Position numbers and translations under genes: made by a program
The notes under the pieces: generated by a model
Told to the model about the DNA's origin: nothing
The model's input: the letters and a program-made list of their open reading frames with translations, nothing else
Database searches by the model: none
Origin: Bacilli bacterium
GTDB lineage: Bacteria > Bacillota_I > Bacilli_A > RF39 > UBA660
Reading direction: 5' to 3'
Assembly: GCA_017409025.1 (NCBI GenBank)
Contig: JAFQTN010000013.1
Location: forward strand, 1 to 53,797
Length of the DNA stretch: 53,797 nucleotides
Part shown: one piece after another, positions 16,263 to 23,597 of the stretch
How positions within the stretch are numbered: position 1 is the first letter of the stretch
Layout of the letters: every line of letters starts with the position of its first letter

Positions 16263-16928
16263 ATGAAAAAATTATTTATTTTGTCATTTGCTAGTATTTT
16301 AATGCTTACTGGTTGTGGTGCTACAGAGACATTAAGTTGTACTTACAAGACTGATGCTAATAACGGTAGTACTAAGGTAAGTTATGATATAGACCATGAA
16401 CAAGATGAAATAAAGAAAGTAAGGATTACATATGATTATAATTTTGATAATAATAATGGAAATAATGGTAATACTGGTAGAAACGTAGACACTAATAATA
16501 ATACTAACAATAATGACAATGACGCTGAACTTAATGACATTACTGATAACAACAATGTTAATACTAACAATGATATTGATGGTGTTGGTACTGGTACAGA
16601 TGGTACTACTAACGATTCTCAAATAGATGATGACGGTATTGTAGATGGTGTTGTTGGAAGTGCTATTGATACAATTGTTGGTGGCGTTACAGGTCTTATA
16701 TTAGATTCCGCTGGTCTTCGTGACAGACATGCAACTGTTCAAAATACTTATGGAAACGTAACTGGTTTCTCAGTTCAAAACACAAATGATGTAGATAATA
16801 ATTACACTGTTACTTATGTAATAGATTATGATACTATTAGTGATAACGATTTAGCTAGATTTAATCTTTCTAGAGATTTAGATGAAATGAGAGAAAATTA
16901 CGTTAATCAAGGCTTTACTTGTAGATAG
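16263..16928 (+). CDS. Asn/Asp/Thr-rich lipoprotein of unknown function
   Basis: A 221-residue exported lipoprotein. The signal peptide MKKLFILSFASILMLTGCG has an LTGC lipobox with lipidated Cys18. A short domain follows (LSCTYKTDANNGSTKVSYDI). Residues about 60-125 form a low-complexity spacer of Asn, Asp, Thr and Gly. A glycine/valine-rich stretch (VDGVVGSAIDTIVGGVTG) and a compact C-terminal domain with Cys (VNQGFTCR) complete it. The Cys in LSCTY and TCR could form a disulfide outside the cell. It has a good ribosome site (AAAAGGAGG) and its own terminator. I do not recognise the family. Confidence 0.8.
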   Translation: MKKLFILSFASILMLTGCGATETLSCTYKTDANNGSTKVSYDIDHEQDEIKKVRITYDYNFDNNNGNNGNTGRNVDTNNNTNNNDNDAELNDITDNNNVNTNNDIDGVGTGTDGTTNDSQIDDDGIVDGVVGSAIDTIVGGVTGLILDSAGLRDRHATVQNTYGNVTGFSVQNTNDVDNNYTVTYVIDYDTISDNDLARFNLSRDLDEMRENYVNQGFTCR

Positions 16929-16940
16929 TAAAGTCTTTTT
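16912..16940 (+). terminator. Terminator overlapping the lipoprotein stop
   Basis: GGCTTTACT and AGTAAAGTC arms (one G-U pair) around the stop codon, then TTTTTT. Confidence 0.75.
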
Positions 16941-17032
16941 TCTCCACTGTTATTTGTTTTTATTAATTCAACTAATAGTTTGTTTACTTTCTTGTAATTT
17001 ATTTATTATAATTTTACTAGAAGGAGAGAGTT

Positions 17033-17770
17033 ATGAATCAAGAAAAAATAGGAAAGTTTATTTCAAGTGTTAGAAAAGAGAAGAAAATAACACAAAAACA
17101 ATTAGCAGAAAAGTTAGGAATTACTGATAGAGCAATTTCTAAATGGGAAAACGGAAAAAGTATGCCTGATTTAGCTTTACTTAAACCGTTAAGTGAATGT
17201 TTAGATATTACAATAAATGAACTTTTAAGTGGGGAATATATATCTAAAAAAGAAAAAGTTGAAAATTTAGAGGAAAATATTGTTAACGCTATTAATTATT
17301 CAAAGAAAAAACAATATATAAATGAACTTATATTTTATCTATTTATTTTGCTATTTGGTAGTTTAATGATTATTATATCGATGTCTGTTTTTAATACTCC
17401 GATTGGTTTTACTTCTTGTTATTCAATAATTGGGACTTATATTTTGATGATTATTTTTAGTTATCTACTTAAAAAATTTATAACTAGTGACAAAGAAAAA
17501 AAGTATATTATTCTCTTAATTATAAGTTTCTTTATCTTATATTTTGTATATTTATGGTTAGTTGATTTTGTTAATGTAAAAAAGAATAATGCTTATCCGG
17601 ATATTTTTGTTACTACTTTTGGCAATATAGATAATGATTTGCATTTTGATACAGCATTTTATGATTTGTATATATGCAATGCAAATAGTGAAAAGCAATA
17701 TAGAAAAATTGTTTTTGATATGAATCACGATATAAATATTAAAAAAATTAATGATATTTGTAATCATTAG
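17033..17770 (+). CDS. XRE-family regulator with membrane-anchored C-terminus
   Basis: A 245-residue protein. Residues 5-65 form a Cro/CI helix-turn-helix (SVRKEKKITQKQLAEKLGIT, DRAISKWENGKSMPDLALL). Three hydrophobic helices follow at about 98-119, 126-148 and 158-178, then a polar C-terminal domain of about 65 residues that would lie outside the membrane. This layout suggests a one-component sensor in which an extracellular signal alters DNA binding. It has its own AAGGAGAG ribosome site. Neighbours do not reveal the target. Confidence 0.85.
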   Translation: MNQEKIGKFISSVRKEKKITQKQLAEKLGITDRAISKWENGKSMPDLALLKPLSECLDITINELLSGEYISKKEKVENLEENIVNAINYSKKKQYINELIFYLFILLFGSLMIIISMSVFNTPIGFTSCYSIIGTYILMIIFSYLLKKFITSDKEKKYIILLIISFFILYFVYLWLVDFVNVKKNNAYPDIFVTTFGNIDNDLHFDTAFYDLYICNANSEKQYRKIVFDMNHDINIKKINDICNH

Positions 17771-17830
17771 GATTTTTATGAAATACATTTTATTTGTATT
17801 TCTTTTTCTTTTAGTTTGATATTAATAACG

Positions 17831-17859
17831 TTGAATAAAACGATCTTTTATTATATAAT
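17831..17859 (+). promoter_or_regulatory. Promoter of nifJ
   Basis: TTGAAT (17831-17836), 17-bp spacer, TATAAT (17854-17859), 24 bp before the ATG. Confidence 0.75.
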
Positions 17860-17883
17860 TATAGTGTTAGGAGATGCTTAATT

Positions 17884-20800
17884 ATGAATAATTATAAAAC
17901 AATGGATGCTAATGAAGCAGTAAGTAATGTTGCTTATAAATTTAGTGAATTATGCGGAATTTATCCAATAACACCTGCTTCACCAATGGCGGAAAAAATT
18001 GATGTTTTAGCTAATCAAAACAATTTAAATTTTTTGGGTAATAAAGTTAAGGTTGTGGAAATGCAATCAGAATCTGGTGCTGTAGCTTTAGTTCACGGTG
18101 CTCTTCAATCTGGTGTTTTATCTACGACATTTACTGCTAGTCAAGGTTTACTTTTAATGATTCCTACATTATATAAAATGGCTGGAGAGATGTTGCCCGG
18201 TGTTATTCATGTGGCTGCTAGAAGTTTAGCAACTCATGCTCTTAGTATTTTTGGAGATCATCAAGATATATATGCTGTTAGATCTACGGGTGCTTGTATG
18301 TTGGCTTCGGCAAATCCGCAAGATGCATATCATATGGCAATGATAGCTCATCTATCAGCAATTAAAGCAAGTTTACCATTTATTAATTTTTTTGACGGTT
18401 TTAGAACTAGTCATGAAATTAGCAAAGTTAGATTAGTAGATTATGATAAAGTTAAAGAATTAATTGATGAAAAAGCTTTAACTAATTTTAGAAATAGAGC
18501 TATGAGCAATGAAGATTTTAATACTAGAGGAACTGCTCAAAATGATGATATATATTTTCAAAATACCGAAGTTAGAAATAAATATTATAAAGAAAGTATT
18601 TCTATTATTGAAAAATATATGGAAGAAGTTAATAAAATTACTGGATATGATTATAAGCCGTTTAATTACTATGGAGTAGAAGATGCAACATCAATTATAG
18701 TTGCTATGGGAAGTGTTTGTGATACAGTTAGAGAAACTGTTGATTATTTGAATAGTCAAGGATGCAAATATGGTTTAGTTGAAGTACATTTATATAGACC
18801 ATTTAGCAATAACCATTTAATCAATGTTATTCCTGATAATGTTAAAAATATTGCAGTACTAGATAGAACTAAAGATCCTGCTGCTGATGGAGAACCTTTA
18901 TATTTAGATGTTGTTAATGCTTTAAAAGATAGAGACATTAATATTATTGGTGGAAGATATGGACTATCTTCAAAAAATACTACTCCTGCTCAAATAAAAG
19001 CGGTATTTGACTTTATGAATAGTAATGATGCTCATCATAACTTTACTATAGGAATTAACGATGATGTTAGTAATTTAAGTTTAGATGTTGATAATAATTT
19101 TTATATTCCTAATGAGATGACTGAATTTTTGATTTATGGATATGGTTCTGATGGAATGGTATCTACTTCAAAAGATATTATTAAGATTATTGGAGATTAT
19201 ACTGATAACTTTGTTCAGGGATATTTCCAATATGATTCAAAAAAATCTGGCGGAGTTACTAGAAGTCATATAAGAATATCTAGTGAGCAAATAAGAAGAC
19301 CATATTATGTTGATAATCCTTCTTTAATTGTCGTATCAAAAGAAGAATATATATATAAATATGATATTTTAGATAACATTAAAGATGATGGTACTTTATT
19401 TTTAAATACGAAGTTAGATAAAGAAAAATTAGTTATTTCTTTACCAAATAAAGTTAAACACTTATTAGCAAAGAAAAATATTAAATTTTACGCAATTGAC
19501 GCATATAAGTTAGTTAATGAACTAGGTCTTAAAAATAAAATTAGTACTTGTATGGAAATTTGTATTTTTGATCTTATTAAGATTATGGACACTAATAAAG
19601 TGTTAGAAATCATGAAAGAATCTAACAAAAAGAGATTTGCTCATAAAGACGATAGTGTAATTGATGTTAATAATAAAATTATTGAGAGTGCATTAGACAA
19701 AGTTTATGAAGTTCCAGTTAATCCTGGATGGATAGTTTTACCTTATGAAGAAAGAAAGAATCTTACTTTTGAAGAAACTATTGGTCTACTTAAAGGAGAT
19801 ACACTTCCTGTTAGTGCTTTTGAAGAGAGGAAAAGTGGAATTTTTCCTGGAGGAACTACGAAAAATGAGAAAAGAGATATTGCAGAAAATGTTCCTTGTT
19901 GGTTAAAAGAAAATTGTATTCAATGTAATCAATGTGCCTTCGTATGTCCACACGGAGTTATCAGGCCTTATTTATTAGATGATGATAATAATTATGAAAA
20001 TACTTTAGATTCAATGTTTCCAAAAGACAAGAAATATGCGATTGGAATTTCTTATGAAGATTGTACTGGTTGTGGTCTTTGTGCTAATATTTGTCCTGGA
20101 AAGAATGGACAAAAAGCGTTAGAGATGCAAAAGTATAATAAGAATAAATTTAAGAATGAGGAGTTCGAATATTTAAATGAAAATAAAGTAGAGTATGAAC
20201 CTAAAATTAAGAATGTTAAAAACCTTGGTTTTGTAGAGCCTAAATTTGAATATTCTGGGGCTTGTGCTGGTTGTGGAGAAACCGCATACATTAAGAATTT
20301 AACACAATTATTTAATAATAATTTAGTAATAGCTAATGCTACGGGATGTTCTTCAATATATGGTGCTAGTGCTCCGTCTACTCCTTATAGTATTCCTTGG
20401 GCAAATAGTTTGTTTGAAGATAATGCTGAATTTGGTCTTGGAATCAAAACCGGAATTAATCTTAAGAGAGATAAAATTAGAAAATATATGGAAGAAAATA
20501 AATCTCCTTTGTTTGAAAAGTGGATTAATGATATGGATAATTATGATGTATGTTTAGAAGTTTGTAATGAAATAGACTTTAATAAACATCCTAAATTAAA
20601 GGAATTAAGAGACTATATTGTTCCTAAATCAATGTGGATTGTTGGTGGAGATGGATTCGCTTATGATATTGGATATGGTGGTCTTGATCACATTTTATCT
20701 ACGGATGAAAATATAAATATATTGATTCTTGATACTGAAGTATATTCAAATACTGGCGGGCAGTCTTCAAAATCTAGTAATGTTGGTTCGATTGCTTCAT

Positions 20801-21252
20801 TTACTTCAACTGGTAAAAATAATTATAAAAAGGATTTAGCAAGAATTGCTATGTGTTATCCTCATGTATATGTAGCTTGTGTTAATATTGGTTATAATAA
20901 AGAACAATATTTAAAAGCATTACAAGAAGCTAATAATCATAATGGACCATCAATAATTATTGCATATGCTCCATGTATTGAACATGGTATTAAAACTGGT
21001 ATGGAACATAGTTTAGATGATGCATATTTAGCTTCAAAATGTGGATATTTCTTAACTTTTAGATATAATCCAGATAATCAAACATTTAGTTTAGATTCTA
21101 AAGATGTTGATTTTAATGAATATGATAAATTCTTATCTAATGAAAATAGATATGCTAATTTAAAAAAGGTTAATGCTAATGAAGCAGAAGAATTATTAAA
21201 TAAGCAAAAAGAATGGGCTAAAAATAGATTTGATTATTATAGTAAACTATAA
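17884..21252 (+). CDS. nifJ: Pyruvate:ferredoxin (flavodoxin) oxidoreductase
   Basis: Oxidises pyruvate to acetyl-CoA and CO2 while reducing ferredoxin or flavodoxin, the main anaerobic route from glycolysis. The 1122-residue single-chain enzyme carries all domains. The pyruvate/TPP pyrimidine domain begins YKTMDANEAVSNVAYKFSEL. The 2[4Fe-4S] ferredoxin insert has CIQCNQCAFVCP (about 678) and CTGCGLCANICP (about 727). The C-terminal TPP domain has CAGCGETAY, CSSIYG and GDGFAYDIGYGG, followed by NTGGQSSKSS. It is a monocistronic gene with a clear promoter and terminator. It is slightly shorter than the usual 1170 residues. Confidence 0.97.
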   Translation: MNNYKTMDANEAVSNVAYKFSELCGIYPITPASPMAEKIDVLANQNNLNFLGNKVKVVEMQSESGAVALVHGALQSGVLSTTFTASQGLLLMIPTLYKMAGEMLPGVIHVAARSLATHALSIFGDHQDIYAVRSTGACMLASANPQDAYHMAMIAHLSAIKASLPFINFFDGFRTSHEISKVRLVDYDKVKELIDEKALTNFRNRAMSNEDFNTRGTAQNDDIYFQNTEVRNKYYKESISIIEKYMEEVNKITGYDYKPFNYYGVEDATSIIVAMGSVCDTVRETVDYLNSQGCKYGLVEVHLYRPFSNNHLINVIPDNVKNIAVLDRTKDPAADGEPLYLDVVNALKDRDINIIGGRYGLSSKNTTPAQIKAVFDFMNSNDAHHNFTIGINDDVSNLSLDVDNNFYIPNEMTEFLIYGYGSDGMVSTSKDIIKIIGDYTDNFVQGYFQYDSKKSGGVTRSHIRISSEQIRRPYYVDNPSLIVVSKEEYIYKYDILDNIKDDGTLFLNTKLDKEKLVISLPNKVKHLLAKKNIKFYAIDAYKLVNELGLKNKISTCMEICIFDLIKIMDTNKVLEIMKESNKKRFAHKDDSVIDVNNKIIESALDKVYEVPVNPGWIVLPYEERKNLTFEETIGLLKGDTLPVSAFEERKSGIFPGGTTKNEKRDIAENVPCWLKENCIQCNQCAFVCPHGVIRPYLLDDDNNYENTLDSMFPKDKKYAIGISYEDCTGCGLCANICPGKNGQKALEMQKYNKNKFKNEEFEYLNENKVEYEPKIKNVKNLGFVEPKFEYSGACAGCGETAYIKNLTQLFNNNLVIANATGCSSIYGASAPSTPYSIPWANSLFEDNAEFGLGIKTGINLKRDKIRKYMEENKSPLFEKWINDMDNYDVCLEVCNEIDFNKHPKLKELRDYIVPKSMWIVGGDGFAYDIGYGGLDHILSTDENINILILDTEVYSNTGGQSSKSSNVGSIASFTSTGKNNYKKDLARIAMCYPHVYVACVNIGYNKEQYLKALQEANNHNGPSIIIAYAPCIEHGIKTGMEHSLDDAYLASKCGYFLTFRYNPDNQTFSLDSKDVDFNEYDKFLSNENRYANLKKVNANEAEELLNKQKEWAKNRFDYYSKL

Positions 21253-21272
21253 GTAAAGGTTAACTATATGTG

Positions 21273-21303
21273 AAAACCAACCTGAAAAAATCAGGTTGGT
21301 TTT
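21273..21303. terminator. Strong terminator after nifJ
   Basis: A perfect 13-bp stem AAAACCAACCTGA/TCAGGTTGGTTTT with 5-nt A loop; T and A runs on both sides make it work in both directions. Confidence 0.92.
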
Positions 21304-21357
21304 ACTTTGTTAAAATTTTTTTATTATACAAAAGAGTATATTTACTTAAATATTGTT

Positions 21358-21421
21358 TATAATAATAATGTCATACGAAATGTATGATGTTTGGAGCCGG
21401 TGATCATATCGGCTCTTTTTT
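21358..21421 (+). ncRNA. Candidate short structured RNA or leader before mrnC
   Basis: After a TATAAT (21358-21363), two hairpins follow: TCATAC-GAAAT-GTATGA (21371-21387) and GAGCCG...CGGCTC (21394-21415), the latter with a six-T run. This looks like a short terminated transcript or an attenuated leader ahead of mrnC, whose own -10 may be TATGAT further on. The -35 is poor. No known riboswitch fits. It is unusually GC-rich for this genome. Confidence 0.4.
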
Positions 21422-21482
21422 ACGTCTAGTTAATTTATTTGTATTTTTATGGGGATTATGATAAAATGATAGTGGTGATTAA

Positions 21483-21875
21483 ATGGATGTTAATTTAATT
21501 AATGTAATTACTTTGGCATATATTGGAGATGCTGTTTTTGAGGTTTATATTAGAGAGCATTTAATAAAAAATGGTATTGCTAAAGTAGAAGAATTACAAA
21601 AAGAAGCAGTTAAATATGTATCTGCTAAAAGTCAAGCAAAGATTTTAACATATTTAATGGATAATAATTTACTAAATGAAGCAGAATTAGATGTTGTAAT
21701 CAGAGGAAGAAATTATAAAAGATCAAGTCATCCGAAGAATACTGATATTATTACTTATAAATTATCTTCTGGGTTTGAAGCAATGATTGGTTATCTATAT
21801 TTAAATAATGAAAGAGAAAGACTTAATGTAATAATAAATTATATATTGGGAGGTAATTATGAAGAAAATAATTAG
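21483..21875 (+). CDS. mrnC: Mini-ribonuclease III
   Basis: A dsRNA-cleaving RNase III catalytic domain without dsRNA-binding domain that matures the ends of 23S rRNA in Bacillus. The 130-residue product has the acidic signature LAYIGDAVFEVYIREHL near the N-terminus and the second acidic site SSGFEAMIGYLYL. RGRNYKRSSHPKN is a family-typical middle segment. In Bacillus the gene lies between cysS and rlmB. Here it overlaps a rhodanese lipoprotein gene by 17 bp and rlmB follows. Confidence 0.93.
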   Translation: MDVNLINVITLAYIGDAVFEVYIREHLIKNGIAKVEELQKEAVKYVSAKSQAKILTYLMDNNLLNEAELDVVIRGRNYKRSSHPKNTDIITYKLSSGFEAMIGYLYLNNERERLNVIINYILGGNYEENN

Positions 21876-22209
21876 TTTATTAGTATGTATTTTAATGCTT
21901 ACAGCATGTGGAAATGATTATAAAACAATAGATTCAAACGAAGCAATGGATCTAATAAATAACGAAGCAATAGTTATTGATGTTAGAAGTAATGATGAAT
22001 ATGATACTGGTCATATAGAGGGATCTATCAACATTCCTGTTGATAATATAAATAGTGTTAATTATAATAAAGATACTACGATTATAGTATATTGTGCTAC
22101 TGGTATGAGAAGTTCTAATGCAGCAGAGACTTTAATTAGTTTGGGATATACTAATGTTTATAATTTAGATGGTGGTTTAATTAACTGGGGATTTGAGTTG
22201 GAGGACTAA
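21859..22209 (+). CDS. Rhodanese-domain lipoprotein
   Basis: A 116-residue protein with signal peptide MKKIISLLVCILMLTACGN and lipobox LTAC (lipidated Cys17), so it should act on the outer face of the membrane. The rest is a single rhodanese domain: IDVRSNDEYDTGHIEGSINIP and an active-site loop YCATGMRS with catalytic Cys, followed by LDGGLINWG. Such proteins transfer or bind sulfane sulfur. It begins inside mrnC and ends 1 bp before rlmB, so it is embedded in the RNA-maturation operon without clear functional link. Confidence 0.9.
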   Translation: MKKIISLLVCILMLTACGNDYKTIDSNEAMDLINNEAIVIDVRSNDEYDTGHIEGSINIPVDNINSVNYNKDTTIIVYCATGMRSSNAAETLISLGYTNVYNLDGGLINWGFELED

Positions 22210-22210
22210 T

Positions 22211-22912
22211 ATGTATATATATGGAAAAAATGTTGCTAAAGAGAAAATTATTAGTGGGGAGAAAATTAATAAAATTTATTTAGCAGAAAAGTTTAATGAT
22301 AGAGAATTAATGGATTTAATTAAGAAAAATAAGATTAAATTTAATTTTGTTCCCAATAAGTTATTAGATTCTAAAGTAGATGGATTGCATCAGGGTATTA
22401 TTTTAGATGTTGATGATGTTAAGACATATGAATTTGATTTTATTAAAAATATAAAGAAAGATAATCCTATATTAGTTATGTTAGATCATTTAGAGGATCC
22501 TCATAATTTTGGGGCTATAATTAGAACTTGTGAAGCGCTTGGAATAGATGGAATAATCATACCAAACGATAGAAGTGTTAATATTAATGGTACTGTAGTT
22601 AAAACTAGTGTTGGTGCTATTTATAATATGCCAATTATTAGAGTTGTCAATCTTTCTAATACAATAGAAAAATTAAAAGATATTGGTTATTGGATAGTTG
22701 GCACTGATATGAGGGGTACTAATTATACAGAAATAGATTATAATATGCCTATATGTTTAGTTATTGGAAACGAAGGAAAAGGAATTAGTAAAATAATTAA
22801 AGATAATTGTGATTTTATGGCAACAATTCCAATGAGTGGAAATATCAATAGTTTAAATGCTTCAGTATCTTGTGGAATAGTTCTTTCTAGAATAGTTTCT
22901 AGCAGGAGGTAA
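22211..22912 (+). CDS. rlmB: 23S rRNA 2'-O-methyltransferase (SPOUT, TrmH family)
   Basis: A 233-residue SPOUT methyltransferase. The N-terminal substrate-binding domain (MYIYGKNVAKEKIISG, LHQGIIL) is followed by the knotted SAM-binding domain with LDHLEDPHNFGAIIRTCEALG, VIGNEGKGIS and IPMSGNINSLNASVSCGI. It is predicted to methylate G2251 of 23S rRNA. The ATG at 22211 follows GGAGGA at the end of the rhodanese gene. Placement between mrnC and sigH matches Bacillus, with yacP missing. Confidence 0.92.
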   Translation: MYIYGKNVAKEKIISGEKINKIYLAEKFNDRELMDLIKKNKIKFNFVPNKLLDSKVDGLHQGIILDVDDVKTYEFDFIKNIKKDNPILVMLDHLEDPHNFGAIIRTCEALGIDGIIIPNDRSVNINGTVVKTSVGAIYNMPIIRVVNLSNTIEKLKDIGYWIVGTDMRGTNYTEIDYNMPICLVIGNEGKGISKIIKDNCDFMATIPMSGNINSLNASVSCGIVLSRIVSSRR

Positions 22913-22913
22913 T

Positions 22914-23501
22914 ATGCAGTATAATGATTATGAATTAGTGTGTTTAGCTAGAGAAGGTAATGAAGATGCTGTTAATTTGATATATCAAAAATATAAACCA
23001 ATTATAGTTAAAAAAAGTGAAGAAGCTATTATTAGAGCAAGTCATCATGGTATTGAAATTAGTGATATAATGCAAGAAGCTTACTTAGGTTTAGATGAAG
23101 CTATTAATGCTTTTCGTGAAGATGATAATGCTTCTTTTTATACATTTGCTATGTTATGTGTTAATAGGCAAATCATTAATTATCTTAGAAAGATTACCGG
23201 TGGTAGAGATAAAGTTTTGAATGATGCAGTAACAATAGATGATTATTTAGAAAAGAGTATTAAAGATGATTTTGATACAGAGGTCTCTTTTATCTCTCAG
23301 GAAAGCGAAAGGGATATTATGGAAGAACTCATTAATAATCTTACTAATTTTGAAAAGGAAGTATTAAAAGCTAAGATTGATGGTTATAGTTTTGAAGAAA
23401 TTGCTAATACTTTAAATAAAGATGTAAAGTCTATATATAATACTTTTCATAGAATTAAATTAAAATTTAAAAAGATAATAGATAATGATAACTATTTGTA
23501 G
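22914..23501 (+). CDS. sigH: Sigma-70 family factor, SigH-like (sporulation/stationary phase)
   Basis: A 195-residue sigma factor with region 2 (ELVCLAREGNEDAVNLIYQK, DIMQEAYLGLDEAINAF, FYTFAMLCVNRQIINYL) and region 4 (LTNFEKEVLKAKIDGYSFEE followed by IANTLNKDVKSIYNTFHRIK). The position directly after rlmB equals that of Bacillus sigH (Spo0H), which switches on early sporulation genes. It is slightly shorter than the 218-residue Bacillus protein. It has an AGGAGG ribosome site and follows rlmB by 1 bp. Assignment as SigH rests on synteny and length; other small sigma factors remain possible. Confidence 0.8.
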   Translation: MQYNDYELVCLAREGNEDAVNLIYQKYKPIIVKKSEEAIIRASHHGIEISDIMQEAYLGLDEAINAFREDDNASFYTFAMLCVNRQIINYLRKITGGRDKVLNDAVTIDDYLEKSIKDDFDTEVSFISQESERDIMEELINNLTNFEKEVLKAKIDGYSFEEIANTLNKDVKSIYNTFHRIKLKFKKIIDNDNYL

Positions 23502-23545
23502 TGTTTAGATGTATATGTATATTTACATTTTAAGCTTTATGATAG

Positions 23546-23574
23546 TTGTCTTTTTTTTAATTTAAAGATATAAT
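23546..23574 (+). promoter_or_regulatory. Promoter of uvrA
   Basis: TTGTCT (23546-23551), 17-bp spacer, TATAAT (23569-23574); the ATG is 24 bp downstream. No SOS box is evident. Confidence 0.72.
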
Positions 23575-23597
23575 ATTTACTTGAAAGAGGCGATAAT

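Noticed and set aside
16440-16620. AAT/GAT-rich tract in the lipoprotein gene as a tandem DNA repeat
   Set aside because: The units are irregular and the reading frame is kept; it is low-complexity coding sequence for an Asn/Asp linker.
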